Assembly (NCBI GenBank): GCA_963575745.1
Contig: CAUYUJ010003388.1
Span: 1-64,000, forward strand
Source: Prorocentrum cordatum
Taxonomy: Eukaryota > Sar > Dinophyceae > Prorocentrales > Prorocentraceae
DNA length: 64,000 bases
Direction of reading: 5' to 3'
The position numbers and the translations under genes are program-made. Below the pieces are notes generated by a model. The model ran no database searches. It worked only from the letters and a program-made list of their open reading frames with translations, and was not told where the DNA came from. The stretch's first letter is position 1. Each line of letters starts with the position of its first letter. Below, piece by piece: positions 52,175 to 63,800 of the stretch.

Positions 52175-54663
52175 TTGCGGCAGTCTACGGTGATCGTCAG
52201 AGCTGCCAGCGCCGGTGTTGCTACTGTTAGCCCCTTCGGCTCTGGTGATGTCATGGCTGCTGGCGCCTGCGGTTGGATCGCCCTCACCGGGCCGTGGCGG
52301 CCTAGGCGCGCGTATGCGCGCTCTCGCGGCCGGCGCCGCTTTTGCGGCTGGCGCCGCTTCTGCGGCTGGAGCCGCTTCCGCGGCTGGCGCCGCAGGAGCG
52401 GCTTGCCCCGCCGGGCGCGGCTGCCAAAGTTATCTGGCAGCTTCCATTTTTCGGCGAATCTGCATTGGCCAGATATCTTGGTGTGGTGAGGATTACTCTT
52501 CTGATATTCCTTCTTACAGCTTGGACAGTCCCAATAGTATGGTTCAACATCATACCACCGACACATCTTCGGATCCCTGCTGTGCTTTGGTGATTGCTTG
52601 TAGTTGTTGTCCACGCAGCCATGGCACCCAAGACCGCCAGGTGGTGGTCGCCAGATTTCTCCGTTTGGGTGTCTCCGGATTGTTGGGTCGTCCAAGTCGT
52701 AGCCAGCACTGTTTGTCACGAACGCATAACTGCGTTCGCGATTCGCGAATGGATCGCGACCGTAAGCAAACATATCTTTGGCGGTTTGCACCGCATCGAC
52801 GATCAATGACTGCATTCTGTAGGTATACTGTGCCGCCCTTGCTAGTTCTTTGTTGCAAGCATTGGCGTGCGCATGATTACCTGGACAACGCTTGCCTCTG
52901 AAGGGTGCCAACAACTCTCCTTTGTTTGCCATCATCTGTGTTGGCTTGCGGATGTATTGTCCGAACGAATCTTTGAGACCAGTCGTGCACTGATCAATAA
53001 TCGTTTGGCAAGTGACCTTGCGTCGTGCCAGTTCCTTCCATGGCTGGATCTCATCCACCCACGTGCCCATTGGTTGTTCCCTGAGAAAGAAACGTCTTAG
53101 GTCGTCTTGCAATAGAGCGACTGTTCCACAGAACGTGATATGGGGCAGGTCCTCCTTGTGGTGTTTAAGCCACGTGTCATGATTGACCTGCGCATTGAAG
53201 TATGAAGGAACTCCAGTAGTTCTGCAGCTTGGCTGCAGAATCGTGATCTTGACAAAGCAAGTCTTGAGGTAGTGGAGGACCGCCCTTTGTACTTCTGCGT
53301 TTCCAAGGTCAACCATTGATATCCTATCAAGGTTCCCGCCCGACGAGAGTCCTCTCTTGAAGGCTAATATGGATATACCACCCTTGCCCCCACATAATTC
53401 AAGCATGTCCACTTGATTGTTTCTGCCGTAGCATAGTGACTGGACCATCGAGAAGACATCAGCATGTGAGTCAGCGGGTTGCCCCGCCGGTAACATCATG
53501 AAGATGTCCTCTGATTCGCTGTCCGAGTCCGAGTCGTCAAGAGGAACGTCGTTGAAATATGTGGAGCAGTCAAGCCCTTTGAGGTCCTCTCCACAGTCGT
53601 CGTTACCGTCTTCCACTTTCTTCGGGATTTTCTTCGGTTTGATGCCGGCTTCTTTGTCAGCTTTCTGCTTTTCTTTCTGTTTTATCCTGGCATCAGTGGG
53701 CAGCGCAGTTTCCGCGGAGAGATCCGCTGCGGAGGGATCCGCTGCGGAAGGATCCGCTGTTAAGTCAGGAAATGGCGGAATTTCAGGAAAGTTGGTGGGT
53801 CGCGTTTGGCAGCGCTCAATCGAAGGGGGAGGAGACCGATCGTCGTCGACGATCGTCACACGCTTTGGGCGTGGCCTTCGCGACTCACCATCGCCGTGAA
53901 GAACTGGAGCCGGAGGCTCCCAGTATAACCGAGTACTGATGTTTGTAACCCCATCAGGTAATGGAGCTACATAGTTGTACCCAGTCGGCTGATCCTGGAT
54001 TTTGATATCTTGAACGATCTTATCCGTGTCCAGGTCGGTCGTGACTCTACGAACAACATGGTCCCATTGAGGGCCCTTTTGTGGACATTGAACGTAGTGT
54101 CTTACCTTTTTGTCAACGCGCGTACACACACTGAGGTGCACCGCACTCCGCTCATTCCTAATCACGTTGGCTTTATTGAGTTGATCAAGGAAGCGTGCTG
54201 TGATGATAGCCAAGGTTTTATGCCGGAACTCGGCACGTTGCTGATCTTGGCCATACCAATCCAAATCATGCTCTTTGTGTGAGCCACAAGTACATCTCCA
54301 TAAGTTTATCGGTATATGAGGACAAGATGTAGCAACTTGTATATAAGAACCACTGGGATATTTACTGGAGCGGTCAAACTTGATACCGAAATGACAGAGT
54401 CTCATTCGTATAATGCTTAGCTTCAAATCTTCGATAACATCTTTGATCGGACCCTGTTTCCAGAAATACCCGGGTGGCCCCAGGATAACAATCTGCATTC
54501 TCAGAGCACGCGCTTTGATCAGGAGATTTTGTATACGTTGATAGTGTGGCCCCGCCCTCTTTCCTGGAGTACGAACGCGCCTATCAGAGGGTGTGGCCAC
54601 CCACAGCATATTGTAGTCTCCTGCCAACAAATTTCCAAAATACTGTGTTCCAGTTGAAGTCAT
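52111..54663 (-). CDS. polyprotein segment with duplicated methyltransferase-like modules
   Basis: 850 codons from ATG; the frame is open without a stop back to the TGA at 54865-54867. Module 2 (residues ~419-600) has LELCGGKGG (SAM-loop-like), QPSCRTT with Cys at ~residue 479, REQP (ENV-like), DQCTTG, RKPTQM and C..NHAH. Module 1 (nt ~54800-54270) has the same order in weaker form: VIEDIRTACAEL, TPSDRR lacking the Cys, GPPGYFW, LCHFG, and C.CGSHKEH. A Lys-rich and acidic linker lies between. The last ~45 codons in this frame (Arg/Gln-rich) are probably out of frame; the sensible protein moves to the -1 frame near 52430. The role is unknown; DNA or RNA methylation is possible. Confidence 0.65.
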   Translation of the reverse strand: MTSTGTQYFGNLLAGDYNMLWVATPSDRRVRTPGKRAGPHYQRIQNLLIKARALRMQIVILGPPGYFWKQGPIKDVIEDLKLSIIRMRLCHFGIKFDRSSKYPSGSYIQVATSCPHIPINLWRCTCGSHKEHDLDWYGQDQQRAEFRHKTLAIITARFLDQLNKANVIRNERSAVHLSVCTRVDKKVRHYVQCPQKGPQWDHVVRRVTTDLDTDKIVQDIKIQDQPTGYNYVAPLPDGVTNISTRLYWEPPAPVLHGDGESRRPRPKRVTIVDDDRSPPPSIERCQTRPTNFPEIPPFPDLTADPSAADPSAADLSAETALPTDARIKQKEKQKADKEAGIKPKKIPKKVEDGNDDCGEDLKGLDCSTYFNDVPLDDSDSDSESEDIFMMLPAGQPADSHADVFSMVQSLCYGRNNQVDMLELCGGKGGISILAFKRGLSSGGNLDRISMVDLGNAEVQRAVLHYLKTCFVKITILQPSCRTTGVPSYFNAQVNHDTWLKHHKEDLPHITFCGTVALLQDDLRRFFLREQPMGTWVDEIQPWKELARRKVTCQTIIDQCTTGLKDSFGQYIRKPTQMMANKGELLAPFRGKRCPGNHAHANACNKELARAAQYTYRMQSLIVDAVQTAKDMFAYGRDPFANRERSYAFVTNSAGYDLDDPTIRRHPNGEIWRPPPGGLGCHGCVDNNYKQSPKHSRDPKMCRWYDVEPYYWDCPSCKKEYQKSNPHHTKISGQCRFAEKWKLPDNFGSRARRGKPLLRRQPRKRLQPQKRRQPQKRRRPRERAYARLGRHGPVRAIQPQAPAAMTSPEPKGLTVATPALAALTITVDCRKWQQGADAWKEVILHRRRSLL

Positions 54664-54864
54664 TACCTCATTATGGGTAATCCGGTCGCATATATATCCA
54701 CGGGTTCGGAGTTCAGCGCAAGCTGTACGAATATCTTCGATGACAAGACATTTTGAATGATATTTTCCCTCTCGGGCCTCAGCGCGGCCAACGTATGTAG
54801 CGAGGAGGCCGGTATTCGGCTTCTCTTCGCAAGCGAGCGCCGCCGGCGCGCCCGCCTGCCCCCG

Positions 54865-57800
54865 TCAGCGGCGGTCGTGTGACCACGTTGCCGTCTGACT
54901 CGGAGGCATGCTGTTAGCGGATGGCTCCGCAGGAGTCGCTGGTGTGGCTACGCTCACGATCTCCACGCGGGTTGGCCCCGCAGAGTCCGACGAACCTCCG
55001 CCCGTGTAGCTTGGTGGTGGTGGCGGTGACGCGGGTGGCCCCGCTTGGTCCTCAGGTGTCCATTTATTCACCGCCTCCTGGACTGCCCAGAATATCTTAG
55101 ACTTCAGAGCATCCTTCATATGTGGCCAGGTCCCTTCGGGACACTGTTGGCCCTCCCACCAGCTGTTCAGCGTCCTGTCCACGATCAAACGGGTCGTGTC
55201 TTCCAGGAGCTGCTTGTCGATGTACGGCTCGACAATGTACGTATCGGTCGTGACGGTCATGGACTGTCCCGTCGCGGGTGGCCCCGCTGTTGCTTCGGCG
55301 GGTGGCCCCGCACTGACGGGGTCCTCTTCGTTCTCCGTCTCGGTATAGCCATCTCGACTACTGCGGATTGTGAAGGTGTTCGTGACCGTCTGGCTTTTAG
55401 CCCCGTCATACAAACCGCAGGGAATCGCGAGATGTCCCGAGGGAGTTTTCTTCGCCTTCAGGACCTTGGCGCCTCTTCCCAGCTTCAGGGTGTAGTCACC
55501 GCTGGGGAAGATAACCTTCTGGTAGCCTGGCTTCAACACGATGATCGTATCACGTGCTTCCATGGCTCCTAGGCCCCAGATGGCCGGGAGATTAGCACCC
55601 GAGCCTTCTGCAATGTTGGAGGCATACTCCTCAATACGGGGGCTCGCCTCATTGGCATATTGTACCCCGATCTTGAAGTTGCCCATCTTCCGACATATCG
55701 CAGCGCCCTCACCAACACCATTGATGTAGAGGGTCTTGCTCAGGGTGCATATGGCAGGTCGGTAATTGTACCTGGCCATAATCTCCTGGAAGGTTCGCGC
55801 CGCATTGGATCCAATGATGTTCACATTGGAACCAATGTCTAGCATGAACGAGATGCAGGGCATACCATCTTCGTCGGGAAAGAATGTCCCATTGCGCGCT
55901 GCCAGAGCGATTGTCCCATGGTCATTGGTGTGGTACGTGATTTGCGATCCGAGTGTACCCTTCAACAGGCGCTGTTCAAGAACCCATTGACTCATGGTCA
56001 GCTCGGTGCACCACATCTGCTCATACTGGCGGCGCTCCTCCACGGTAATTGGTTCCTGCTCAAGGACCCAATAATTCGCAGATAGCGTAGACATCCATTC
56101 ACCTCCTGGTGGCAGCGTGTCCGCGTCGTCACGTGCGTAGGTCAGCCCCTCTGTATCGATCATGAATGTAGTATGGAACTGGGCTGCCTCTGCGCTCTCA
56201 GCGCTTGCCCGGCTCCTGGCGCTGACCGGGCTTGCCACTCGCGAGGTCCTGGTTGATCCAGTTGGCCTTCGAGTCCCGCCTCCGCTCCTGCCACTCCGCC
56301 TGATGTTGGCCTCCATTGCCCTCAGGAAACCTGGATTTGGAGGTCCATTTGCGGGTGGCCCCGCTTGTGCGGCGGGAGCCGCTTCAGCGGGTGGCCCCGC
56401 AGCTGGGGGCTCCTGCGCTCGAAGCGTAGGCAGGATTGGCATCTGAATGCCTTGCTCTGGCGCTGGCCAGGGGTATGCCTGTGCAGCTGGGGCACGTGCG
56501 GATGGCTCCGCCGATTGTGCGGCTCGAGCCTCCAGTGCCTCCACTGCTTCACGTAGCCGACGCATTTCCCGGGCATCTGCCACGTACCTTTCCTGCTGGC
56601 GCGCTTGTTCTGATTCAGCGTCGCGCTGTCCAGCATACGGGAAGTGTGCTATAACTATGCCCGGCCCACGACATACAGCGCAGGGGGCCTCATTCGGCGC
56701 ACCTGGCCGCTGATTGCGGACGTGCTGCTGTGCAACACGATCCCAGCATATATCGTGAAAGAAGTGCCCACACGCCAGTCTCCACACTGTAGTGCCCATC
56801 TCGTAGTTGTCCATGCAGATTGGGCACTGTGTAAAGTTGTAGTCTGAAATGACTGGAGCAGGCACGTCAGGGCGGGTCCGAGCTTGGCGCTCGAAAGTGG
56901 TTTCGCCCTCCCGATATGGCGTCGGTGGCGGCCGTCTGTCTGGCCGTTCAGCGGGTGGCCCCGCTTCTGCGGGTGTCCCCGCTTGGGTCTCACGCTCAAT
57001 CCTTCTCTGGATCGCGCGTTGTTGGCGCAGCCTGGTGTTGTCCCGAGCCTGCTGCCTGGATGCCAGTATCGCTTGCTGCGTGTTGTGCACGTCGCGGATG
57101 TAGTCTGGCATGTTGCCCATAGCGGCTGGCACCGCGAGACCAGCTGGCTGAACTACGGTCTCGGGGTCCGTCGGCGTGGGCATGTAGGCGTAGTGCGGCA
57201 TAGACTGCGCATCGACCGCTCGTGTAAACTGCAAACGAAACATCTCATTGGCTAGATTCCGAGTGTATTCGTTCGCAGGTGGCCCCGCAATCATAGGAGT
57301 GTTATTCATCTGCGCGTAGTACTCCGGGTACATCGGCGCGTCCATGGCCTGTGCCTCTGCTGGACCGTGATTGTCCCATCCATATATCGGGTGTGATGCT
57401 ATTCCTGGAATAAACACCTGTCGATATGGATTCGTGGGATCAGCATTTGGAGCATCTTCAGAAGTCCAGCTCCAGAGAGGCCGAAAGTCGCCATGATTCG
57501 TAACATCTATGTTGCGGTTCCGCAACAGGCTGGGCACTCTATCAGCTTGTTGCTGCAGAAAAGTAGCCTGTGCTCTTAAGTTGGCTGCCCGACGTTCGTA
57601 GTCTGAACCTTGCTGTCCGTCAGCGGGTGGCCCCGCTTGAGCGGGTGGCTCCGCAGGCGTTCGCTCGGCGGGTGACCCCGCAGCCACTCCTCCTTCACTA
57701 CCCCTCGGAGTGCCAAAGGGAGTGGTTGCTTGGAGTGCTGCTGCGAGTGCCGGATTCCCGCGAATCGCCTGGAGTCTTTGCCACAAGCTGTTCTCGCTCG

Positions 57801-60800
57801 TTTCAGACGGCGGAGTCCGAAACGGCGAGCCACCATCTGAGCCGCCCATAGGGACAAACCTCGCACCTCCCGTCTGCTGCGGAGGGCGTTGTGGCTGTGG
57901 TCCTAGGACGCCTGGTGGCCCCACAGGAGTGCGCAGGTTCCTCTGCTGTGCGTCTTGGATACCTGTATGCACTGCCCACGGGTCAGCACGATAAAGCTGA
58001 TCGGTCAGTCCAGAAACGTCGGCTGGTGTCAAGTAGCTGTTGGGGGCCTGGACCCATGCCTGCTGATCCGGCCTCCAAGGAGATGCTACCGTTGCTACTG
58101 GTGTGACCACTTGTTGCCATGAACCGTCCGAGGTGTCTACCGCGGGTGTCCCCGCACCTGCGGGTGGCCCCGCTTCAGGCATGACCTCGTCTTCCTGGGC
58201 ATTTATCATGAGGACCGTCTGTGTGTCGTACGGTCGTGGAGCAACATCTTGCTCGGTCATGATCAAGTTGAATGGGCGACCGTCCGTCTTAGACCATCCC
58301 TTTAGGTACATGGCGTGATCTTCCATTACACCCAGAGTTTTGTCACATAGTTTAAGTGGCAGGTAGTCATCGGTGCGAATCCTGTCTGCGGGTTGGCCCC
58401 GCCTCCGCGATTTGTCATACGCCAGCGGATTGCTCCAGGCTTCACCGACCCGATATTTCGCAATGCTCACAATCTGGAGGATATGATCGGGCGGTATACG
58501 GCCGTCGTGGCCCCGTGTCATGACGATGTCATTTGCTGACCTCCATAGGGAGAAGCCACTGGACAGCATCTTGTTGATGCTGCAGAATATGAGCACCTCC
58601 GAGTCAGGACGGATGCCCGATTGAATCCTCGGGTCGCCCGGGAGGTAGGGGCAGCCGTGTACAAATTGGCGCCCCCCCTTCCTTTTAGGGTTGTCCTGTG
58701 CGAGGCATGAAAGGCCATTAGCAAGGATGTCCTTGACATACTCCCACTGTGTCCCGTGGATGAAATATACTGGGTCGTCTGGTTCTTTCATCCATGTTGT
58801 GATCGGCTTATAAAGCGACTCGGGACAGTGGATGCCTGGACTGCTGTGGCCGTTCGTGGCTCTGATGAAGTACTGTGGCCTGCGTGCCGTTGGTCGAAAC
58901 CTGGGAGGCAGCAGCATGCTGTCATCAACGCACTTCATCTGGAGCCTGCCCTTCTGCATGCCGTGATGGTCAATCATCTCACAGCAGTTTAGCAGCACCC
59001 AATACACGTATGACGTGTGGGGCCTGCCCTTGATCAGCACCTCGTGCATTTCACGATAGCCTTTCCACTGATCATTTTCAGTCCAGTTTGTCAGCAAATC
59101 GTCAACAACAACCCAGCCATCGTATGGATCGAAAGTGCTAATCTTTTCGAAGTGTCGGCTGAATCCATCCTTCCAATACGGACTATGGCGTAGGGCTGTA
59201 GAGAACCATATTGACACCTTGGTCATTTGCCCATCGCGCGGCAGAGTCGGATCCATGCCGAACCTCTCCATGACCTTCATGAGCTCTGCCCTGTGCTGCG
59301 CGACGCGCAATGGCGGCCTGTCTCGCAACATATTTCCCACGGCTTGTTGTTCACGTTCCCAGTCGTTGCGGCACTCGAAGTTACGACGATCAGGGCAATT
59401 AATGACCTCGTATCGATCTGTATCGTCTCGAGTGACTCGTGGGTTTATGGTGCGCTTCGGGCCTTTGCCTTCAATGCCTTGCCAATATTCAATGGCTCCC
59501 AGAGGGATGTTCCTAAGAACAGACATCACTGGCTGCCAGCGCGCGGGTGGCCCCGCTAATGCAGCTGGCGGCGCTTTAACGGGTGGCCCTGCAGAACCTG
59601 CGGCTGACGAGGCAGCTCCAGCGGATGACTCCGCGCCAGGGTGCGGGTGACCTTGGTCAGCCACTGCATCGTCGGCTAGTTTCTGTCGGTCGCCAAATTC
59701 TTTGAGGGCTCTGAAGCGTTCTTCTCTTGAAAGAGTGCTTTCTGCGGGTGTCCCCGCTGCTGCAGCTGGCGCCGCTTTAGCGGGTGGCCCCGCAGAGCCC
59801 TTGTCCTCCTTAGCTTTGGCGGCTGCTTCTGCCCGCGCCGACCTCATCCCAGCTTCGGGCTTCGGCTGTGCTTTCATTCGTGCCGAACCTGGTCGTGGTG
59901 CAAGGCGCGGCTGATGCAGAGTTGGAGCCCAGTCACCTCGGAAGGCTGCCTTAGGCTGATTGCGAACTTCGTCCTTGACATCGCCTTGGGCAGCCGGTGG
60001 CATCGGGGTCGATGGTCCAGCAAAAGCCTTCCTCCTCTCCGTCACGGACGGGCCGGTAGGCTCTCCCTGCTCAGGGTCGCCCTTCTTGGCGATCCCTCTG
60101 GCCTTCGCACGCCCCTGCGTGTCTTCGGGGCTCTTGGACGGGTGTCTCTTCGCAGGAGTCGGTGAAGAAGAGGAGTCGGCTTCAGGTCTTGGAGGCGGTC
60201 TGCTGCCCTTACCTGGTTGTGGACCAGGAGGGTCCTTAGGAGGGCCTTCTGGCTGGCCATGATCATGGATGATCTGCCTCATATGGTCGATGTCGGCAGT
60301 GCCTTTTATGGCCAGCTTGTACTTGCCATTTTCGTGGCGGTGAATAACCCTTGTGCAAAACCACTTCTGTGCCGAGGAGCTGTAGTACCAGCAGGCGCAC
60401 CCATCAGGGAATGGATTCTCTGAGCCGTCTTCCGCCGCCCATTCTTCATTCAGTTCGGTTTGGTCAGTGCCGGCGGCGGATCCGGCAGCAGATGCAACAG
60501 CTATCCAATCTTCGTCCGCGGACCCAGCGGCTGGCGCCGCGTCTGCGGGTGACCCCGCTTCTTTGCTGGATTCTGCGGGTGACCCCGCCTCTTTATGGAA
60601 TCGGCGGTTCCATTCCTTGAGGCGATGGTCATTGGGAAGCTGTACCCAATTTTCCCTGACAGCGTTGGCAACCTCCTCGGTCATAGGGACGCGATCGGCT
60701 TCAGTGATGCGCTTTCCTCCTCCAGGGACCTCCTTATTAGGATCATGGACGTTGCCAGCGTCATCTCCATGAGACCAATTCCACGGGGTCTCACCGTGAT

Positions 60801-63800
60801 GAGGACTCCTGGAGGGGCGGTCCATTGGACAGCTGCGCATGTGACCTTTGAAGGGCTCGCATTGACATACTTGTTTCCTGTATGTCTTGCGATCGTTGAT
60901 TATCTCCTGTTTCTTAGCCCTTTTGTCCCAAGCCTCTGGCGTTTTAGTCTTGCCACCCTTGGTACGTATTATCATGCCAGATTCGTCCCTTTTGGTGCAA
61001 TACTCCTTAGAATACCAGTGGCGGATCACGTCCATCGAGTAGCCGGGGTACCAATTGATGTACCACTCCGGCACGTACTGAGCGGATACACCTACGGAGT
61101 GCTCCGTACTGTACGGGTAGCCCGATGCATCATGTGTAGGGCGTCGTGGAGCTGAACGGCTCCTTCTGCGGGCTGGCCCCGCTGACGCACTGCCACGTTC
61201 CATGGGCCTTTGATCGTCATGCTCTGAGTCTCGGGGAGGCGATGGTCGTCTGTCCCTCTTGGCATGGCGCATGTCCTCCGAGTCCTCTGAGCTGTCCTGG
61301 ACCATGAATACGTGCTGATACGGGCTTCGGAAGTACCCGATGTCGTTGAGCTGCTCCATCGTGAGGTCGTTGAGGTCCATCTGGTCGCAGCCCTGCATGA
61401 ATACATCCATAGACCAAGCGGGTGGCCCCGCTGCTGCGGCTGGCGTCTCTTCGGCGGGTGACCCCGCTAGAGCCTGGAGTGCTGTCAGCATCTGAGGTGC
61501 CGACATGTCCGAATCCAGGTATGGACGCAGCCTTGCGGCCCCTGGGCGCGACAGCAGGTCGTCCATGGTTATCTGCTGATGTGCTGGCGCACTCAGGAGC
61601 CGGATTGCTTCTGCGACCTGCTCTTGGAGCATGTCCTTATAGTCCTCTTCGGCCTCTTCAGAGTCAGAATGCGCGGGATGGCCCCGCATTTCGTCATCAG
61701 CGTCTCCCGCTTCCGAGCCAGCTCGCGGAAGATCTGGCAGCAACGGCATGCCAATCACCTGCGGTGCCAGCGCGGCGGCGAGCTCTTCCTCGGTCGCCGG
61801 GACGGTCTCAGCATCGGAGATCTCGTCGTCGGCGGGTGGCCCCGCTGGAAGACCGAACCAGGCATTGAACGCGACCTCGTCGACTTCGTCCCAGCCGTGG
61901 AACTCGTCGAAGAGGGTCACCGCGTAGTCTTCCAGGGCTACGGCCACTTCAGCGTAGCGGGCCATCACGTAATACGTGGAGGAGCCCGCGGCGGGAGCCG
62001 CTTCTGGATTGACGTAAAACTCGTAGTCAATGTAGTCCATGTCATCCATAAAAGAGTTTTGAGCCAAATGTACGGATCCCTTTCCTTTCCCTTTCGGGCA
62101 TTGATCGCGCAAATGCTCTGTACTACCGCATGTATGACACTTCATAGTATTGCCAGAAGCGTCCCTAGGGTTGCCCCTCCGCCCTTTTCCCTTACCAGAG
62201 GTCCGCCTGTGACCCCGACCTTTGCCTCCGATAAGAACTTCTTCAAAAACTATATCAGTTAAGGACGTGAGGAAAGCAGTAATACCCCTACCATGCATAC
62301 GGCGTCTGCGACCCCCTTTGCCACGACCCTTTCCATATCGTTTGAAATGTCGGCGTACTGCACGTCTCACTTTTCTGACTGGTTTCTTCATAAAGCGCCT
62401 CCAACGGCGTTTTGATTTGCGATAAGCCATAAAAGCGGCTTCCGCTCTTTGTTGTTCAGAAAGGTGAGTGTCATCCGCTGGATAGTCATTACCAGCAGAG
62501 ACTATGCCATTGTGCTCATCGTCAGATGAGGTATCTGTGTCAGTGCCAGATTCAAACGGTGAGGGTGGCTGAGACCCTTGAGCGGATGACTCCGCTTGGC
62601 CCCAGAGGGTTGTGCCCGAGGGCGGGCTTGCAGTGTAGGCGGCGCCTGGCGAGTAGTTCGACCAGGCGTTCGCCTCAGCTGCCTCTGCCGATGCCTGGCC
62701 GGTCTGCCCTAAGAAGGCAGTGGCCTCGTTGGGCATATCGGCTGGGTCAGCCCAGGGACTTGGCTCGCCAGGACCAGCGGGTGACCCCGCAGTCGTGGCG
62801 TAGACACCTGCATGTGAGTGGTGCCCTGTGAAGATACCCGCAATGTTGCCAGGAGAGCGCTCGGCAACATGTCCGTAGTTCCTCATCCTGGTCAGCAGCC
62901 TGTCATAGTCTGCTTGTGTTCTGGGCATCTGATGATTAAAGGGCTCCAGCAGGTGTTGGGCTCGTGACGCGCCAACGCCTAACGCTCTGAAAAGGATCAG
63001 CGTTAGGATCTGAAAGTTGGGGATGACAAAGCCAACAGAGTTAGCCTCGTCACGGGCCATCTCGAATCGAGCTAACACTGAGTCGATTCGCTCGCCCCTT
63101 TCGACGCGAAAGTCGATAAGGGCAGTGCCAGAGTTGAGCTGGCGCTCATCTTCCAGATTTTCAAATTTGGTGCTCAATAGGTACAGTATATAAGTAACTG
63201 CATCCGTTGGCTGTCCATTGACAGTTACACCATAGTTGATGATCTGGGAGGGGACCTGCATGGCGATACGACGAGCAAGACCTTGAAGGCCTCGTTGTAG
63301 TGCTGCAGCTTGTTGAGGTGGCGTCATATTGCCGCTCGTTACGTTTATCCATGCATGTACTTCGCGAACGTATTCGCGAAAAGGCGTAGTACCGGCAGGG
63401 TCCCACGAAGGGCCGGTAGTACGCGTGTCGTCCATCCCCTGCCGCATGTATCCCACAGCACATCCCATTATTACCCACAGAATGCCGAAGATAGTTATCT
63501 TAATCCAGTGCATGTGCATTTCGGCTTCGGTGATTGGTTTAGGCTGTGGTTTGTCAGGCTCTGGCGTAGTAGCCGTGAGGCGCCTGACTGGCACGGGATG
63601 CAGGTGGCCCCGCTGCGGGTAGCCCCGCAGGGTGACCACGTTCTCGATCGAGTTGCCGATTGGCATCTGGTGGAAGTCGAGAGTGAAGTAGCGCAGTGAA
63701 GTAGGAGAGAGCGTCTCGAGTTCGCGGGTTGCCCCGCTAGCTCGATCGCGGACTGGCTCCGCTCCTCGCAGAGCCGGCGCAACATGGTACTCCACCGTAG

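Larger units (their letters stand above)
48293..63737. repeat. dispersed 14-bp hairpin family in the copia-order element
   Basis: More than 30 copies of GCGGG-nnnn-CCCGC or relatives, mostly GCGGGTGGCCCCGC (for example 55031-55044, 55274-55287, 55298-55311, 56351-56364). Stem variants are compensated: GCGGA...TCCGC (62582-62595, 59621-59634) and GCGGC...GCCGC (60527-60540, 52344-52357). In the Gag-protease ORF they are read in one frame as AGPPA, AGSPA, AESSA or AAPAA. Some are paired or in small clusters (52325-52410). I did not find them in the tyrosine-recombinase element. Confidence 0.85.
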
